A stretch of 64,000 nucleotides of DNA from Sulfitobacter aestuariivivens (GCF_014763045.1 NZ_JACTAG010000001.1:372001-436000), one strand, 5' to 3'; shown: positions 54,511 to 63,840, counted from the stretch's first letter. The notes: a model not told the origin generated them from the sequence alone. A program made the numbers and translations.

Positions 54511-54550
54511 TTTGCAAATTTGCAGTTAGCCCCAGCGTACCTTTGCAAAG
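54511..54550. promoter_or_regulatory. TTTGCAAA repeats before pccR
   Basis: TTTGCAAA followed by TTTGCAGT (54511-54526) and a further CTTTGCAAAG (54541-54550) are PccR-like half sites. The first pair overlaps the region immediately before the start codon, consistent with autorepression or activation. Confidence 0.65.
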
Positions 54551-54566
54551 TCAGTGTCGCAATGGG

Positions 54567-55784
54567 TCAGCGCAGCCCAAGCGTATATTCGCGGTGGATC
54601 ACCAGCATAATCGAGGCAACCCCTGCAAACGCGGTCAGCAGCATCAGCCACAACAAGGGGTAGGCGCCTGACTCAACAGACAGCAATGCACCGGCCAGCG
54701 CCGCAAGCCCCGCACCGCCGCCAATCATGATCGCACCGCCAAGGCCCGATGCGGTCCCTGCCAGATGCGGCCGCACCGACAACATCCCCGCCGTCGCATT
54801 GGGAATGCACAGCCCGTTCCCGACCCCGACAAACGTCATCATCCCAAAGAACGTCAGCGCTGAGCCATAACCGCTCATGAAGATCAGCAACGAGATGGAG
54901 CTGCCCACGGCGTTGAACACACAGCCCGCCAGAACCAGCGAATTGATACCAAAGCGCGTCGCATAGCGCCCGGTCAGGAAGTTCCCCAGAAAATACCCCA
55001 CCGCAGGCGCGCCAAAGATCAGACCCAGCCAGAAGGGATCCAACCCAAACACCACGCTGCCCACAAAAGGCGCGCCCCCCAGATAGGCAAAAAACGCCCC
55101 CGAACAGAACCCGGCCGCCATCGCATATCCCCAGAACCGGGGCGAGGTCAGCAACTCAGGATATTCCTTGAACTGCGCCAACATGGAATTGGAGGTCTTG
55201 GGCGCGGTCTCACCCATGTCGCGCAATACCAGCATCAGCATGCCAAGGCCCAACAGGAACATCAGCCAGAAGGTCGCCTTCCAGTCAAAGAGCTGCTCCA
55301 GCGCGCCACCAACCAATGGGCTGACCATCGGCACCACGGACATTCCCATCGTGACATAGCCAATGACAGACGCGGATTTGTCCTGCTCATAGATATCCCG
55401 GATGACCGCCCGGCTCAGGACCATCGCCGTGGCCACGATCGCCTGCGCCATGCGGAAAAACAGGAAAACCGACGTGTTGGGCGCAAAAATACAGCCCAGC
55501 GTGGCGATCATGTAAAGTACCAGCGCATAAATCATGACCTGCCGCCGCCCCAGATTGTCTGATATCGGTCCGACAAACAGCTGGATCACCGCGCTGAACC
55601 CAAGATACAGCGGGACACTCAGCTGCATCACTGCATAGCTTGTGCCAAAATACTCGGCCATGCGCGGCAGGCTGGGCAGAAAGATGTTCATCACCATGGC
55701 CCCGATCCCGGCAAGCAGGATCAGCGTGGCGATATGGGGTGGGGTGGTCTGATCGAGAAACCGAATGACCGGCGTTTTTTTCAT
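54567..55784 (-). CDS. Bcr/CflA-family MFS exporter
   Basis: This 405-residue membrane protein has twelve helices and the MFS motif GPISDNLGRRQVMIYALVLY after helix two. The N-terminus IATLILLAGIGAMVMNIFLPSLPRMAEYF is typical of the drug:H+ antiporter Bcr/CflA group, and RFWGYAMAAGFCSGAFFAYLGGAPFV is in the second half. It probably exports small amphiphiles or acids; its place between pccR and pccB may mean a role in acyl metabolism, which is inference. The ATG at 55784 has no strong ribosome site. It shares an upstream region with pccB that holds two PccR-like sites. Confidence 0.9.
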   Translation of the reverse strand: MKKTPVIRFLDQTTPPHIATLILLAGIGAMVMNIFLPSLPRMAEYFGTSYAVMQLSVPLYLGFSAVIQLFVGPISDNLGRRQVMIYALVLYMIATLGCIFAPNTSVFLFFRMAQAIVATAMVLSRAVIRDIYEQDKSASVIGYVTMGMSVVPMVSPLVGGALEQLFDWKATFWLMFLLGLGMLMLVLRDMGETAPKTSNSMLAQFKEYPELLTSPRFWGYAMAAGFCSGAFFAYLGGAPFVGSVVFGLDPFWLGLIFGAPAVGYFLGNFLTGRYATRFGINSLVLAGCVFNAVGSSISLLIFMSGYGSALTFFGMMTFVGVGNGLCIPNATAGMLSVRPHLAGTASGLGGAIMIGGGAGLAALAGALLSVESGAYPLLWLMLLTAFAGVASIMLVIHREYTLGLR

Positions 55785-55834
55785 GAAAGTTTGCTATGCC
55801 CGTGTCGCAAAGATGTCCATCGCAGGTTGGGACA

Positions 55835-55890
55835 TTTGCAAGTTTGCAATTAGCTGTCCTTTGTGTGTCATGAATTTGCAAATTTGCATC
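55835..55890. promoter_or_regulatory. Two tandem PccR-like sites between exporter and pccB
   Basis: TTTGCAAG-TTTGCAAT (55835-55850) and TTTGCAAA-TTTGCATC (55875-55890) are two pairs of direct eight-base half sites. They lie 64 bp before the pccB start and 51 bp before the exporter start, so both genes may be controlled. Confidence 0.7.
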
Positions 55891-55953
55891 ATTCACCTTG
55901 GGTCCTTGCGCGCGCTCGATTAGACTGCGGCAAATTCAACGCAGGGGACAGCC

Positions 55954-57486
55954 ATGAAAGACATTCTGACAGAGCTTGAGCAGCGCCGCGAAACGGCCCG
56001 CCTTGGTGGCGGACAGGCCCGCATCGAGGCCCAGCACGGACGCGGTAAGCTCACGGCCCGGGAACGGATCGATCTGCTGCTGGACGAAGGCTCTTTTGAA
56101 GAATTCGATATGTTCGTGGCCCACCGCTGCACTGACTTTGGCATGGAAAAACAACGCCCTGCGGGCGATGGCGTCGTTACAGGCTGGGGCACGATCAATG
56201 GCCGCCTTGTCTATGTGTTCTCACAGGACTTTACGGTATTCGGCGGGTCCCTTTCAGAAACCCACGCCCAGAAGATCTGCAAGATCCAGGACATGGCCGT
56301 GCAGAACGGTGCGCCCGTCATCGGCATCAACGATTCCGGTGGCGCGCGTATTCAGGAAGGTGTGGCCTCCCTTGCCGGATACGCCGAAGTCTTCCAGCGC
56401 AACATCGAAGCCTCTGGCGTGATCCCGCAAATCAGCGTGATCATGGGGCCTTGCGCAGGCGGTGCCGTCTATTCCCCGGCGATGACCGACTTCATCTTCA
56501 TGGTCAAGGAAACCTCCTATATGTTCGTGACCGGCCCCGACGTGGTCAAAACTGTGACCAACGAGGTTGTCACAGCCGAAGAACTGGGCGGTGCCTCCAC
56601 CCACACCCGCAAATCCTCCGTCGCCGATGCCGCATTTGAAAACGATGTCGAGGCCTTGGCCGAGGTTCGCCGTCTCGTCGATTTTCTGCCCGCCAACAAC
56701 CGCGAAAAACCACCGGTGCGCCCCTTCTTTGATGCACCCGACCGGTTGGAAATGTCATTGGACACGCTGGTGCCCGCCAACCCGAACACGCCTTACGACA
56801 TGAAAGAACTGATCCACAAAACCGCCGACGAAGGCGACTTTTATGAGATTCAGGAAGATTTTGCCAAGAACATCATCACCGGCTTCATCCGTCTTGAGGG
56901 GCGCACCGTGGGCGTCGTGGCCAATCAACCAATGGTGCTGGCCGGGTGCCTTGATATCGACAGTTCCCGCAAGGCCGCGCGGTTCGTGCGCTTCTGCGAT
57001 GCGTTCGAGATCCCGCTCCTGACCCTCGTGGACGTCCCCGGCTTCCTGCCCGGGACGTCACAGGAATACGGCGGCGTGATCAAACACGGCGCCAAGCTGC
57101 TCTTTGCCTATGGCGAGGCGACGGTGCCCATGGTCACAGTCATCACCCGCAAGGCCTATGGCGGGGCGTATGACGTGATGGCGTCAAAGCATCTGCGGTC
57201 CGATTTCAATTACGCCTGGCCCACAGCCGAGGTCGCGGTCATGGGCGCGAAAGGCGCCACCGAGATCATCCACCGTAAAGATTTGGGCGACGCCGAGAAA
57301 ATCGCCCAGCACACGGCGGATTACGAAGACCGTTTCGCGAACCCGTTTGTGGCCGCCGAGCGGGGGTTCATCGACGAGGTGATCATGCCGCATTCGACGC
57401 GGAAACGGGTCGCGCGGGCGTTTGCCTCATTGAGGAATAAGAAGGTGCAGATGCCGTGGAAAAAGCACGATAATATTCCGTTGTGA
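55954..57486 (+). CDS. pccB: Propionyl-CoA carboxylase, carboxyltransferase (beta) subunit
   Basis: This 510-residue subunit transfers carboxylate from biotin to propionyl-CoA. It shows [70 protein letters not shown] and [13 protein letters not shown], all carboxyltransferase landmarks. Length is usual. AGGGGACAGCC precedes the ATG. It is downstream of two PccR-like sites. pccA lies 3 kb further after six small genes. Confidence 0.97.
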   Translation: MKDILTELEQRRETARLGGGQARIEAQHGRGKLTARERIDLLLDEGSFEEFDMFVAHRCTDFGMEKQRPAGDGVVTGWGTINGRLVYVFSQDFTVFGGSLSETHAQKICKIQDMAVQNGAPVIGINDSGGARIQEGVASLAGYAEVFQRNIEASGVIPQISVIMGPCAGGAVYSPAMTDFIFMVKETSYMFVTGPDVVKTVTNEVVTAEELGGASTHTRKSSVADAAFENDVEALAEVRRLVDFLPANNREKPPVRPFFDAPDRLEMSLDTLVPANPNTPYDMKELIHKTADEGDFYEIQEDFAKNIITGFIRLEGRTVGVVANQPMVLAGCLDIDSSRKAARFVRFCDAFEIPLLTLVDVPGFLPGTSQEYGGVIKHGAKLLFAYGEATVPMVTVITRKAYGGAYDVMASKHLRSDFNYAWPTAEVAVMGAKGATEIIHRKDLGDAEKIAQHTADYEDRFANPFVAAERGFIDEVIMPHSTRKRVARAFASLRNKKVQMPWKKHDNIPL

Positions 57487-57494
57487 GGTGTGCA

Positions 57495-57911
57495 ATGAAA
57501 TCCATCTGTTTCTATTTAGCGGCACTCATCTTCATGGGATTGGCGTCCAGCGCCGATGCAGCAAACCCCTGTAGAGGGAAGGATACATTTAAGCTCTCCG
57601 ACGGTACCGTGATGTGTTTCGAAAAGTTTGGCGTATTGGCATTTACAAGCGGCGATCGTGCTGTATCCGCGCGTTTCCTCATTCAGAAAGCAGCGGATCT
57701 TTCCGAAAGTGCGTTTCGGCAACGGGGAATTGGGCTGTGCCGGGCGTTTCAGGAGCAGATGCAAGGTGTAGCCCAGCAGTCTGGGCAAAAGGTTTCAACT
57801 TTTGTGATTATTCAGAGCGCGCCCTCAAGCGGCACAGTTGTAAACGGTCTGAAGATCACGGGGCAAAGCTACAATGTTGTGACCGACAGTCGTTGTCGGG
57901 AGCAGCGTTGA
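57495..57911 (+). CDS. Secreted small protein of unknown function
   Basis: This 138-residue protein has a signal peptide (MKSICFYLAALIFMGLASSADA) and a mature domain with four or five cysteines (NPCRGKDTF, MCFEKFG, LCRAFQEQM, SRCREQR) that may form disulfides. No family recognised. Start at 57495 has GAGG six bases upstream; a GTG at 57483 is also in frame. It begins only nine bases after pccB and may be cotranscribed. Codon use looks less GC-rich than its neighbours. Confidence 0.65.
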   Translation: MKSICFYLAALIFMGLASSADAANPCRGKDTFKLSDGTVMCFEKFGVLAFTSGDRAVSARFLIQKAADLSESAFRQRGIGLCRAFQEQMQGVAQQSGQKVSTFVIIQSAPSSGTVVNGLKITGQSYNVVTDSRCREQR

Positions 57912-58214
57912 GTATGTTCCATTCGTGTTTGGTATGCCGCTCTTTTTTATGAAATATGCGGAGAACAATATCATGCAAAAAGCGCTGGGCCATACGCTTG
58001 AGAGATGCACCAAGGGCACGGAACAAGGCCGCTTGCGGCCGCCGTGCCCATCGCCTGCCCCCCGGATGGGCAGGCGATTGAGCGCCGCATATACTCCGTT
58101 CAATCGTCGCGGTAACGCCGCATCCATAAAGTGGCAAAGCGCTGTCGTCGGATCGCCTCCCCGGGGCAGTCGATGGGCACAGCGCGCGTTTCATCTGGTC
58201 GAGAGGGCCTCACA
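57912..58214. other. 303-bp intergenic stretch with stable stem-loops
   Basis: No gene is supported. A stem of TCGCCTGCCC/GGGCAGGCGA (58051-58060 and 58068-58077) around a seven-base loop is very stable but has no T-run on the plus strand. A smaller GGCCGC..GCGGCC hairpin is at 58027-58040. It may stabilise or end the pccB transcript. Confidence 0.45.
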
Positions 58215-58610
58215 ATGACACTTTGGAAAAATCAGGCCTTCACCATTGCCCACGCCGATGATGGCAAATTCGAAGGACAGGGCCTGCGCCCCTTCTTCGA
58301 ATACCGCGACCTTGGCATCAAGGATGCCACCAAGGGCCAATATGGTGCCCACGTCATCCGCGCTGTCCCCGGCATGGAAAGCCCCGGCGCGTGGCATTCC
58401 CACGACCTCGATTTCCAGATGGTCTATGTCACTAAAGGCTGGGTCGTCTTTGAATACGAAGGCGAGGGGGAGCAAACCCTCCGCGCCGGGTCCTGCGTCC
58501 TGCAGCCCCCCGGCATCAAGCACCGCGAGGTCCGCCATTCCGATGACATGGAACTGATCGAGATTATATCTCCTGCCGAGTTTGACACCGCAGAGGAAGC
58601 CGCGCCGTGA
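58215..58610 (+). CDS. Cupin-domain protein
   Basis: This 131-residue protein has the cupin beta-barrel: HVIRAVPGMESPGAWHSHDLDFQMVYVTKGWVVFEYEGEGEQTL and then GSCVLQPPGIKHREVRHSDDMELIEI. The first motif has two His, and HREV another, typical metal ligands. Activity (dioxygenase, isomerase or binding) cannot be told. Start at 58215 has GAGAGGG eight bases before. Its stop overlaps the GTG start of the next gene by four bases. Confidence 0.88.
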   Translation: MTLWKNQAFTIAHADDGKFEGQGLRPFFEYRDLGIKDATKGQYGAHVIRAVPGMESPGAWHSHDLDFQMVYVTKGWVVFEYEGEGEQTLRAGSCVLQPPGIKHREVRHSDDMELIEIISPAEFDTAEEAAP

Positions 58611-59029
58611 AAATACCGGCGCGATACCGATGTAATACCGACGTGATACCGACGTTGGTTTTGGCCGGTATGCTGGCCTTGACCTCGCCCGCGCTGGCGG
58701 TTGATGTGCCTTCCGGTCAGCCGGTGGAACTGCAAGAAGTGCTGGTCGACAATCTGGGAACGGAGACCTGGCTGCGCTTTCGGTTCATCGCCCCGCGCAT
58801 TGCCCGCGAATGGGGTGAGATCGGCTTTGCCGACGCCGAGCCGGACATGGTGCATCTGTGTGAAACGCTGGCGCTTCCGTATATTGCCGAATACGGACTG
58901 AAAGGTGAGGTGATTGTCATTTCGCTGGCCGACCGCGCCACCGAATTTGGTGTCGCCGACCCCGACGCAACCCAGTTCTTTGAGGCATATCGCCCTGTGG
59001 ATAACACCTGCATTTGGGAGGGATTATGA
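58607..59029 (+). CDS. Secreted protein of DUF6497-like type
   Basis: This 140-residue protein has a signal peptide (about 1-31) and a mature domain of about 110 residues (WLRFRFIAPRIAREWGEIGF, MVHLCETLALPYI, ending VDNTCIWEGL) with two cysteines. It resembles DUF6497-type rhodobacteral proteins of unknown function; the family name is recalled with moderate certainty. The start is GTG at 58607, overlapping the cupin stop, so translation is coupled. Confidence 0.65.
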   Translation: MKIPARYRCNTDVIPTLVLAGMLALTSPALAVDVPSGQPVELQEVLVDNLGTETWLRFRFIAPRIAREWGEIGFADAEPDMVHLCETLALPYIAEYGLKGEVIVISLADRATEFGVADPDATQFFEAYRPVDNTCIWEGL

Positions 59030-59243
59030 TGGAACCACAACATCTTGCGCCCGGATGTTCACCTGTGGATGGTTTTGAGGCTTTACCGTCACAGACCCGC
59101 CGATTGCCGCGCTTGCGGTATCAATCCTGCGCGCTAGCTTCTATGCTGGGTTTCGGAAATGTCGAGGCATTTCTAACCTCAACAAGGGGGTGTGCGCAGT
59201 CATTAAGCCTGCCGCGCCCTGTAACGCGTATCAGGAGAACCAG

Positions 59244-59384
59244 ATGTCCAAGAGCCTCAAACTCGTGGCGATGTTTGGCATGGTTGCGGCAATCGCAGCC
59301 TGCACAAGCGGCCAAACCGAAGAAGAATTCGTGGTGGTCGAGCCGATCTCCACTGAGCCTGTGTTCACAGGTAAGTACGACTAA
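59244..59384 (+). CDS. Very small lipoprotein
   Basis: This 46-residue protein has a lipoprotein signal (MSKSLKLVAMFGMVAAIAAC, Cys about 20) and an acidic tail (TSGQTEEEFVVVEPIST). AGGAG lies six bases before the ATG. The frame is open from 59190 but the family-like N-terminus starts here. Short lipoproteins of this pattern are common in rhodobacters. A weak hairpin (GGGCAGGC/GCCTGTCC) follows the stop. Confidence 0.65.
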   Translation: MSKSLKLVAMFGMVAAIAACTSGQTEEEFVVVEPISTEPVFTGKYD

Positions 59385-59447
59385 TGTACTGACGGGGCAG
59401 GCGTTTATGCCTGTCCCACCCCAAACCGCCACCCTTCGGGAGGGCGT

Positions 59448-59807
59448 ATGATGCCAGCCTACATGCTGAAACATCGCGGGTTTCCCGGGCGTTTGCCCGG
59501 CACCGATTTCCAATTCACCATCCGCCGGCCGAACCCCAAGGGGGTCACGCCGCTGACCCGTCGCGAACGTCGTCATGACCGTCGCGTGCCAGACCGTCGC
59601 GCGGACGTGGCCTTTATGAAAGCACTTTGGGACCAATTTGGCGACCAGCCTTTTGAACGTGGCAATCTGGATGCGGGGCGATTGTCGTGGCTCTTTGGCC
59701 GCGAAGTGCTGCCAGCAACCGATCCCTTCGATCCGGCCCATTACGAATCTCTGCTTGTGATTGACGAAGCGGTGGCACGGGCCGCTTTTCCGGAGGCTTT
59801 TGAATGA
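59448..59807 (+). CDS. Small basic protein of unknown function
   Basis: This 119-residue protein lacks a signal or membrane segment. The first half is rich in Arg (RRERRHDRRVPDRR) and could bind nucleic acid; the second half (DVAFMKALWDQFGDQPFERGNLDAGRLSWLFGREVLP) is more regular. I do not recognise a family. GGAGGG lies before the first ATG; a second ATG follows three bases later. 177 bp precede pccA-side small genes. Confidence 0.6.
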   Translation: MMPAYMLKHRGFPGRLPGTDFQFTIRRPNPKGVTPLTRRERRHDRRVPDRRADVAFMKALWDQFGDQPFERGNLDAGRLSWLFGREVLPATDPFDPAHYESLLVIDEAVARAAFPEAFE

Positions 59808-59983
59808 CTTTCGGCAGAATACCGCCCGTAAAGCGGCCCGATCAGCGACGGATGGCCGATTTTGATCTCTCGCAATACGTGTACTTGGCGCAATGGGATT
59901 CTGCTGGGAAGCTCGCAAATGACACTGGCGCACCTTTCCCGGTTTCGCCCGTGACACACCAAGACCATACCCCTTCCCCTCAT

Positions 59984-60024
59984 GGGCAGCATGTCGCGCA
60001 AGCGGTCATGCTGCCCCCCTTTTT
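59984..60024 (+). terminator. Rho-independent terminator
   Basis: GGGCAGCATG and CATGCTGCCC pair perfectly around a 13-base loop, followed by CCCTTTTTC. It ends transcription from the small genes upstream. The remaining 59808-60132 stretch has no supported gene. Confidence 0.8.
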
Positions 60025-60132
60025 CAATGGTCGGGGAATGGTGTATGGTGCGACAGATAAGGGTGTCGGATCAAAATCAGCCATCAGAGCAGATGCCGGA
60101 CAGCCCCGAAATAAGACCAAAGGAGCAGGTCC

Positions 60133-60345
60133 ATGTCATTCAAATCCATCGCCCTTGTGGCGGTTCTATGCGGCACCCTTGCCGCGTGCGGCGATACCAT
60201 CAGCGAACAGGCCCTTGCAGGTGGCGCCATCGGGGCGGGCACAGCCGTTCTCGTCAACGGTAGCCTTGCCAAGGGTGCGGCGATCGGGGCGGCAGGCAAC
60301 CTTGCCTATTGCCAACTCAACCCAGGCAAATGTCGCGGCTACTGA
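60133..60345 (+). CDS. Small glycine-zipper lipoprotein
   Basis: This 70-residue protein has a lipoprotein signal (MSFKSIALVAVLCGTLAAC, Cys about 19). The tail has Gly-Ala repeats (LAGGAIGAGTAVLVNGSLAKGAAIGAAGN) of glycine-zipper type seen in outer membrane small lipoproteins, and ends with two cysteines. AAAGGAG precedes the ATG. It has its own terminator 55 bp after the stop. Confidence 0.75.
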   Translation: MSFKSIALVAVLCGTLAACGDTISEQALAGGAIGAGTAVLVNGSLAKGAAIGAAGNLAYCQLNPGKCRGY

Positions 60346-60399
60346 CACCACTGATCTTTCACGCCTGACCCACCCTCGGGTCTCTCACCACTCAATCCC

Positions 60400-60429
60400 C
60401 CCGCGCAGCTCCCGCTGCGACGGGTTTTT
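60400..60429 (+). terminator. Terminator between glycine-zipper gene and pccA
   Basis: CCCG and CGCAGC pair with GCTGCG and CGGG across a TCCC loop with one bulge A, followed by TTTTT. It implies that pccA has its own promoter in the 33 bp after it or depends on read-through. Confidence 0.7.
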
Positions 60430-60462
60430 CGTGCTTCAATCAAGACCCATAAAGGACTGCGC

Positions 60463-62508
60463 ATGTTCGACAAAATTCTGATCGCCAACCGCGGCGAAAT
60501 CGCCTGCCGCGTCATCAAGACCGCCCGCAAAATGGGGATTGGCACCGTGGCCATCTATTCAGATGCCGACGCGCAGGCGCTGCATGTGCAAATGGCGGAC
60601 GAGGCCATTCACATCGGCCCACCCCCTGCCAACCAGTCCTACATCGTTATCGAAAAGGTGATGGAGGCAATCAAGGCGTCTGGCGTGCAAGCCGTGCATC
60701 CAGGCTATGGTTTTCTTAGCGAAAACAGCAAGTTCGCCGAGGCGCTGGCAGCCGAAGGGGTCGCCTTTGTTGGCCCGCCCGTAGGTGCGATTGAAAAGAT
60801 GGGAGACAAGATCACTTCGAAAAAGATCGCGCAGGAGGCCGGTGTCAGCACGGTACCGGGCTACATGGGGTTGATCGAGGACGCCGATGAGGCGGTCAAG
60901 ATCTCCAACGAAATTGGCTATCCGGTGATGATCAAGGCCTCTGCCGGGGGCGGCGGCAAAGGCATGCGAATTGCATGGAACGATGATGAGGCCCGCGAGG
61001 GGTTTCAGTCCTCCAAGAACGAGGCCGCGAGCAGTTTTGGTGATGACCGGATTTTCATTGAGAAATTTGTCACCCAGCCGCGCCACATCGAAATTCAGGT
61101 GCTCTGCGACAGTCACGGCAACGGTATTTATCTGGGCGAACGTGAATGCTCGATCCAGCGCCGGAATCAAAAGGTCGTTGAAGAAGCGCCCAGCCCGTTT
61201 CTGGATGAAGCCACACGCAAGGCAATGGGTGAACAGGCCGTGGCACTTGCGCAGGCGGTGGATTATGCCAGCGCCGGGACGGTCGAATTCATCGTTGATG
61301 GCGACAAGAACTTTTATTTCCTTGAGATGAACACGCGTCTCCAGGTGGAACACCCGGTGACAGAGCTGATCACCGGCGTTGATCTGGTTGAGCAGATGAT
61401 CCGCGTTGCCAATGGCGAGAAGCTGAGCATTGCCCAAAGCGATGTCACACTGACAGGCTGGGCCATCGAGAATCGCCTCTATGCCGAAGACCCCTATCGC
61501 GGCTTTCTGCCCTCCATTGGCCGTCTGACCCGCTATCGTCCGCCGATGGAGGTGGCAGCAGGCCCCATGCAGGACGCTGGCACCTGGCACGGTGACGCGC
61601 CCGTAGGCACCACTGCAGTGCGCAACGACACCGGCGTCTATGAAGGCGGTGAGATCAGCATGTACTACGACCCGATGATTGCCAAGCTGTGTACTTGGGG
61701 GCCCGATCGCGCGACGGCCATCGAGGCGATGCGCGTGGCGCTCGACAGTTTTGAAGTTGAGGGGATTGGCCACAATCTGCCCTTCGTCGCGGCCGTCATG
61801 GATCACCCAAAGTTTGTCTCAGGCGATATGACCACTGCATTTATCGAAGAGGAATATCCCGATGGTTTCCAAGGGGTTGATCTGGGTGACGACGCCCTGC
61901 GGCGCATCGCGGCTGCCACGGCCGCCATGCACCGCGTCGCAGAGATCCGGCGTGCACGGGTATCAGGACGGATGGATAACCACGAACGCAAGGTGGGCAG
62001 CGATTGGGATGTTACGCTGCAGGGTCAGTCTTTCAACGTGGTAACCAGCGCTGATCGTGAGGGGACAACAGTCACCTTCGCGGACGGTGAGGCGCTACGG
62101 GTCACTGGCGACTGGACACCGGGCGATCAACTTGCCGAAATGAGCGTGGGCGACGCACCACTGGTGATGAAGGTCGGCAAGATTTCAGGCGGGTTCCGCA
62201 TCCGGTCACGCGGAGCGGATGTGCGCGTTCACGTCCGTACGCCTCGGCAGGCTGAACTGGCTCGGCTGATGCCTGAAAAGGTGGGGCCGGATACCTCCAA
62301 GATGCTGCTCTGCCCGATGCCGGGCCTTGTGGTCAATCTTGCTGTGACTGAGGGCGACGAGGTACAGGAGGGACAGGCCCTGTGCACCATCGAGGCCATG
62401 AAGATGGAGAACATCCTGCGCGCCGAAAAGAAGGGTACTGTAACCAAGATAAACGCAGCAACAGGCGACAGCCTGGCTGTTGACGATGTCATCATGGAGT
62501 TCGAATAG
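60463..62508 (+). CDS. pccA: Propionyl-CoA carboxylase, biotin carboxylase (alpha) subunit
   Basis: This 681-residue subunit carries the biotin carboxylase (MFDKILIANRGEIACRVIKTA, YPVMIKASAGGGGKGMR, EMNTRLQVEHPVTE), a middle BT domain, and the biotinyl domain with CTIEAMKMEN near residue 645, whose Lys holds biotin. With PccB it makes methylmalonyl-CoA, feeding propionate and odd-chain carbon to succinyl-CoA. No clear TTTGCAAA box precedes it. The membrane protein 62514-63293 follows by five bases. Confidence 0.97.
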   Translation: MFDKILIANRGEIACRVIKTARKMGIGTVAIYSDADAQALHVQMADEAIHIGPPPANQSYIVIEKVMEAIKASGVQAVHPGYGFLSENSKFAEALAAEGVAFVGPPVGAIEKMGDKITSKKIAQEAGVSTVPGYMGLIEDADEAVKISNEIGYPVMIKASAGGGGKGMRIAWNDDEAREGFQSSKNEAASSFGDDRIFIEKFVTQPRHIEIQVLCDSHGNGIYLGERECSIQRRNQKVVEEAPSPFLDEATRKAMGEQAVALAQAVDYASAGTVEFIVDGDKNFYFLEMNTRLQVEHPVTELITGVDLVEQMIRVANGEKLSIAQSDVTLTGWAIENRLYAEDPYRGFLPSIGRLTRYRPPMEVAAGPMQDAGTWHGDAPVGTTAVRNDTGVYEGGEISMYYDPMIAKLCTWGPDRATAIEAMRVALDSFEVEGIGHNLPFVAAVMDHPKFVSGDMTTAFIEEEYPDGFQGVDLGDDALRRIAAATAAMHRVAEIRRARVSGRMDNHERKVGSDWDVTLQGQSFNVVTSADREGTTVTFADGEALRVTGDWTPGDQLAEMSVGDAPLVMKVGKISGGFRIRSRGADVRVHVRTPRQAELARLMPEKVGPDTSKMLLCPMPGLVVNLAVTEGDEVQEGQALCTIEAMKMENILRAEKKGTVTKINAATGDSLAVDDVIMEFE

Positions 62509-62513
62509 GCGCG

Positions 62514-63293
62514 ATGGTTCACGCGGTCCCCCCCTCATTGGTGATGCTGCTGATCGGTGCGAGCCTTTGCGCCGGGCTCTTCGCACTTTGGGGCGAGGCG
62601 CGCACGGCCGGTCGTGTGATTGCGCAATTTTTTCTTACCATTGCGCTGCCGGTGTCACTGGTGGGCGCTGGGCTGGCTCTGGCGGCCCGACCCTTTATGG
62701 GAGAGGTGGATGCGCGTATTGGACAAGCGCTTATCGCAGGTTTGGTGATCGCCATCGGCTGGCTGACGACAGCGATTTTTGCTGAGCTTGGCAAGCGTCG
62801 CGCGCGCGCCGAAAAACTGCGGGATTACCACAAGGCGATCTACGCAGAGATCGGCAACACCCTTGAATCGCTTTGGGTGCCAAATGAATCAGAGGCTTAC
62901 GTTGCGAAGCTCATCAAAAAGATGAAACAGGACGAAAGTTATGTCCCCTTCATTCCGCGTGAGCAGCACGACCATGTCTATGACGCCGTCATCGCCGAGA
63001 TCGATGTGCTGCCGCGTCAGACCATCGATGCGATCGTGGCCTATTACAGCCTCACCAAATCGTTGTCTGCGCTGGCGGATGATATGCGTGGTGAGACATT
63101 TCGCGGCCTCGAAGCTGAACGGCGCGTCGCAATGTATTCAGATTATGTAGGGATGCGTAAGCAGGCATTCGTGTTCGGAAAATACGCTTTGCGCAGGATC
63201 AAGGCCTATTCAGACGGCGGCCCTAAGGCCGCAGAACGCGTCGTCAATACCCAGGGCGCGGGCCCGTCCGCCATGTCACCGGAATCGGCGTGA
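62514..63293 (+). CDS. Membrane protein of unknown function
   Basis: This 259-residue protein has hydrophobic helices at about 8-26, 36-58 and 70-92, then a soluble, largely helical tail with EKLRDYHKAIYAEIGNTLES, MKQDESYVPFIPREQHDHVYDAVIAEIDVLP. I do not recognise a family. It begins five bases after pccA and is probably cotranscribed. Convergence with the DUF4174 gene leaves 85 bp between. Confidence 0.7.
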   Translation: MVHAVPPSLVMLLIGASLCAGLFALWGEARTAGRVIAQFFLTIALPVSLVGAGLALAARPFMGEVDARIGQALIAGLVIAIGWLTTAIFAELGKRRARAEKLRDYHKAIYAEIGNTLESLWVPNESEAYVAKLIKKMKQDESYVPFIPREQHDHVYDAVIAEIDVLPRQTIDAIVAYYSLTKSLSALADDMRGETFRGLEAERRVAMYSDYVGMRKQAFVFGKYALRRIKAYSDGGPKAAERVVNTQGAGPSAMSPESA

Positions 63294-63378
63294 ACGGAAT
63301 GTCGGGATCTCTTTCCATCATAAGCCTTTCAGGCTGCTGCAGTCTAAATATAAGACCTGAAGTGGCATTTCACAAGGA

Positions 63379-63840
63379 TCAGTCGACCGCATCGCGCTGG
63401 GCATCCTTGGCATCCCGGATCTCGCGTTGGCGCATTGGCATCTTGTCGATGCTGCGTGAAATCTCTCGGACATCCCATGGAAAAGGCTTGCGCAGCTTGA
63501 CGCCACCGTCCTTGCCGACAAGGACCAGCATGAACCCACGCGGGCGCATTTTCAGCCGCAACGGGCTGCGCGCGTCCGGGTCGGTATCGGTCAGGACAAC
63601 AACGTCGCGTTCCTGCAAAGCCTCGATACGCGCTTCCAGCAATTCGATCTGTTCGATGAAGGCGGGATCATTTTCGCTGTCTGCAAAGACCAGAACCGGC
63701 CTTTTTTTCCAGCGAAATTCGCTCAAATCTGCCATATCGGCGGTGAGAAACAGCGCAGGCTCCGCGGCTTGCACATCGGATTGGGCACCAGCGCTGCTTG
63801 CAAAAATTGCAGCAAAAACAAGGGGTATAAGGTTTTTCAT
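63379..63840 (-). CDS. DUF4174-type secreted protein
   Basis: This 153-residue protein has a signal peptide (MKNLIPLVFAAIFASSAGAQ). The mature part resembles DUF4174/thioredoxin-fold proteins: WKKRPVLVFADSENDPAFIEQIELLEARIEALQERDVVVLTDTD and later GFMLVLVGKDGGVKLRKPFPW, though no CxxC motif is present. Function unknown. The start at 63840 has AGGAGCCTGA upstream. The last 160 bp of the window show no gene. Confidence 0.85.
   Translation of the reverse strand: MKNLIPLVFAAIFASSAGAQSDVQAAEPALFLTADMADLSEFRWKKRPVLVFADSENDPAFIEQIELLEARIEALQERDVVVLTDTDPDARSPLRLKMRPRGFMLVLVGKDGGVKLRKPFPWDVREISRSIDKMPMRQREIRDAKDAQRDAVD

Noticed and set aside
59014..59451. A 145-residue frame over the 59244 lipoprotein
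   Set aside because: It lacks a family-like sequence and overlaps a small gene with a good ribosome site and lipobox.
59804..60481. A 225-residue frame spanning the glycine-zipper lipoprotein and the start of pccA
   Set aside because: It crosses two strong terminators and a better-supported small gene in another frame, and its sequence is low in regular structure.
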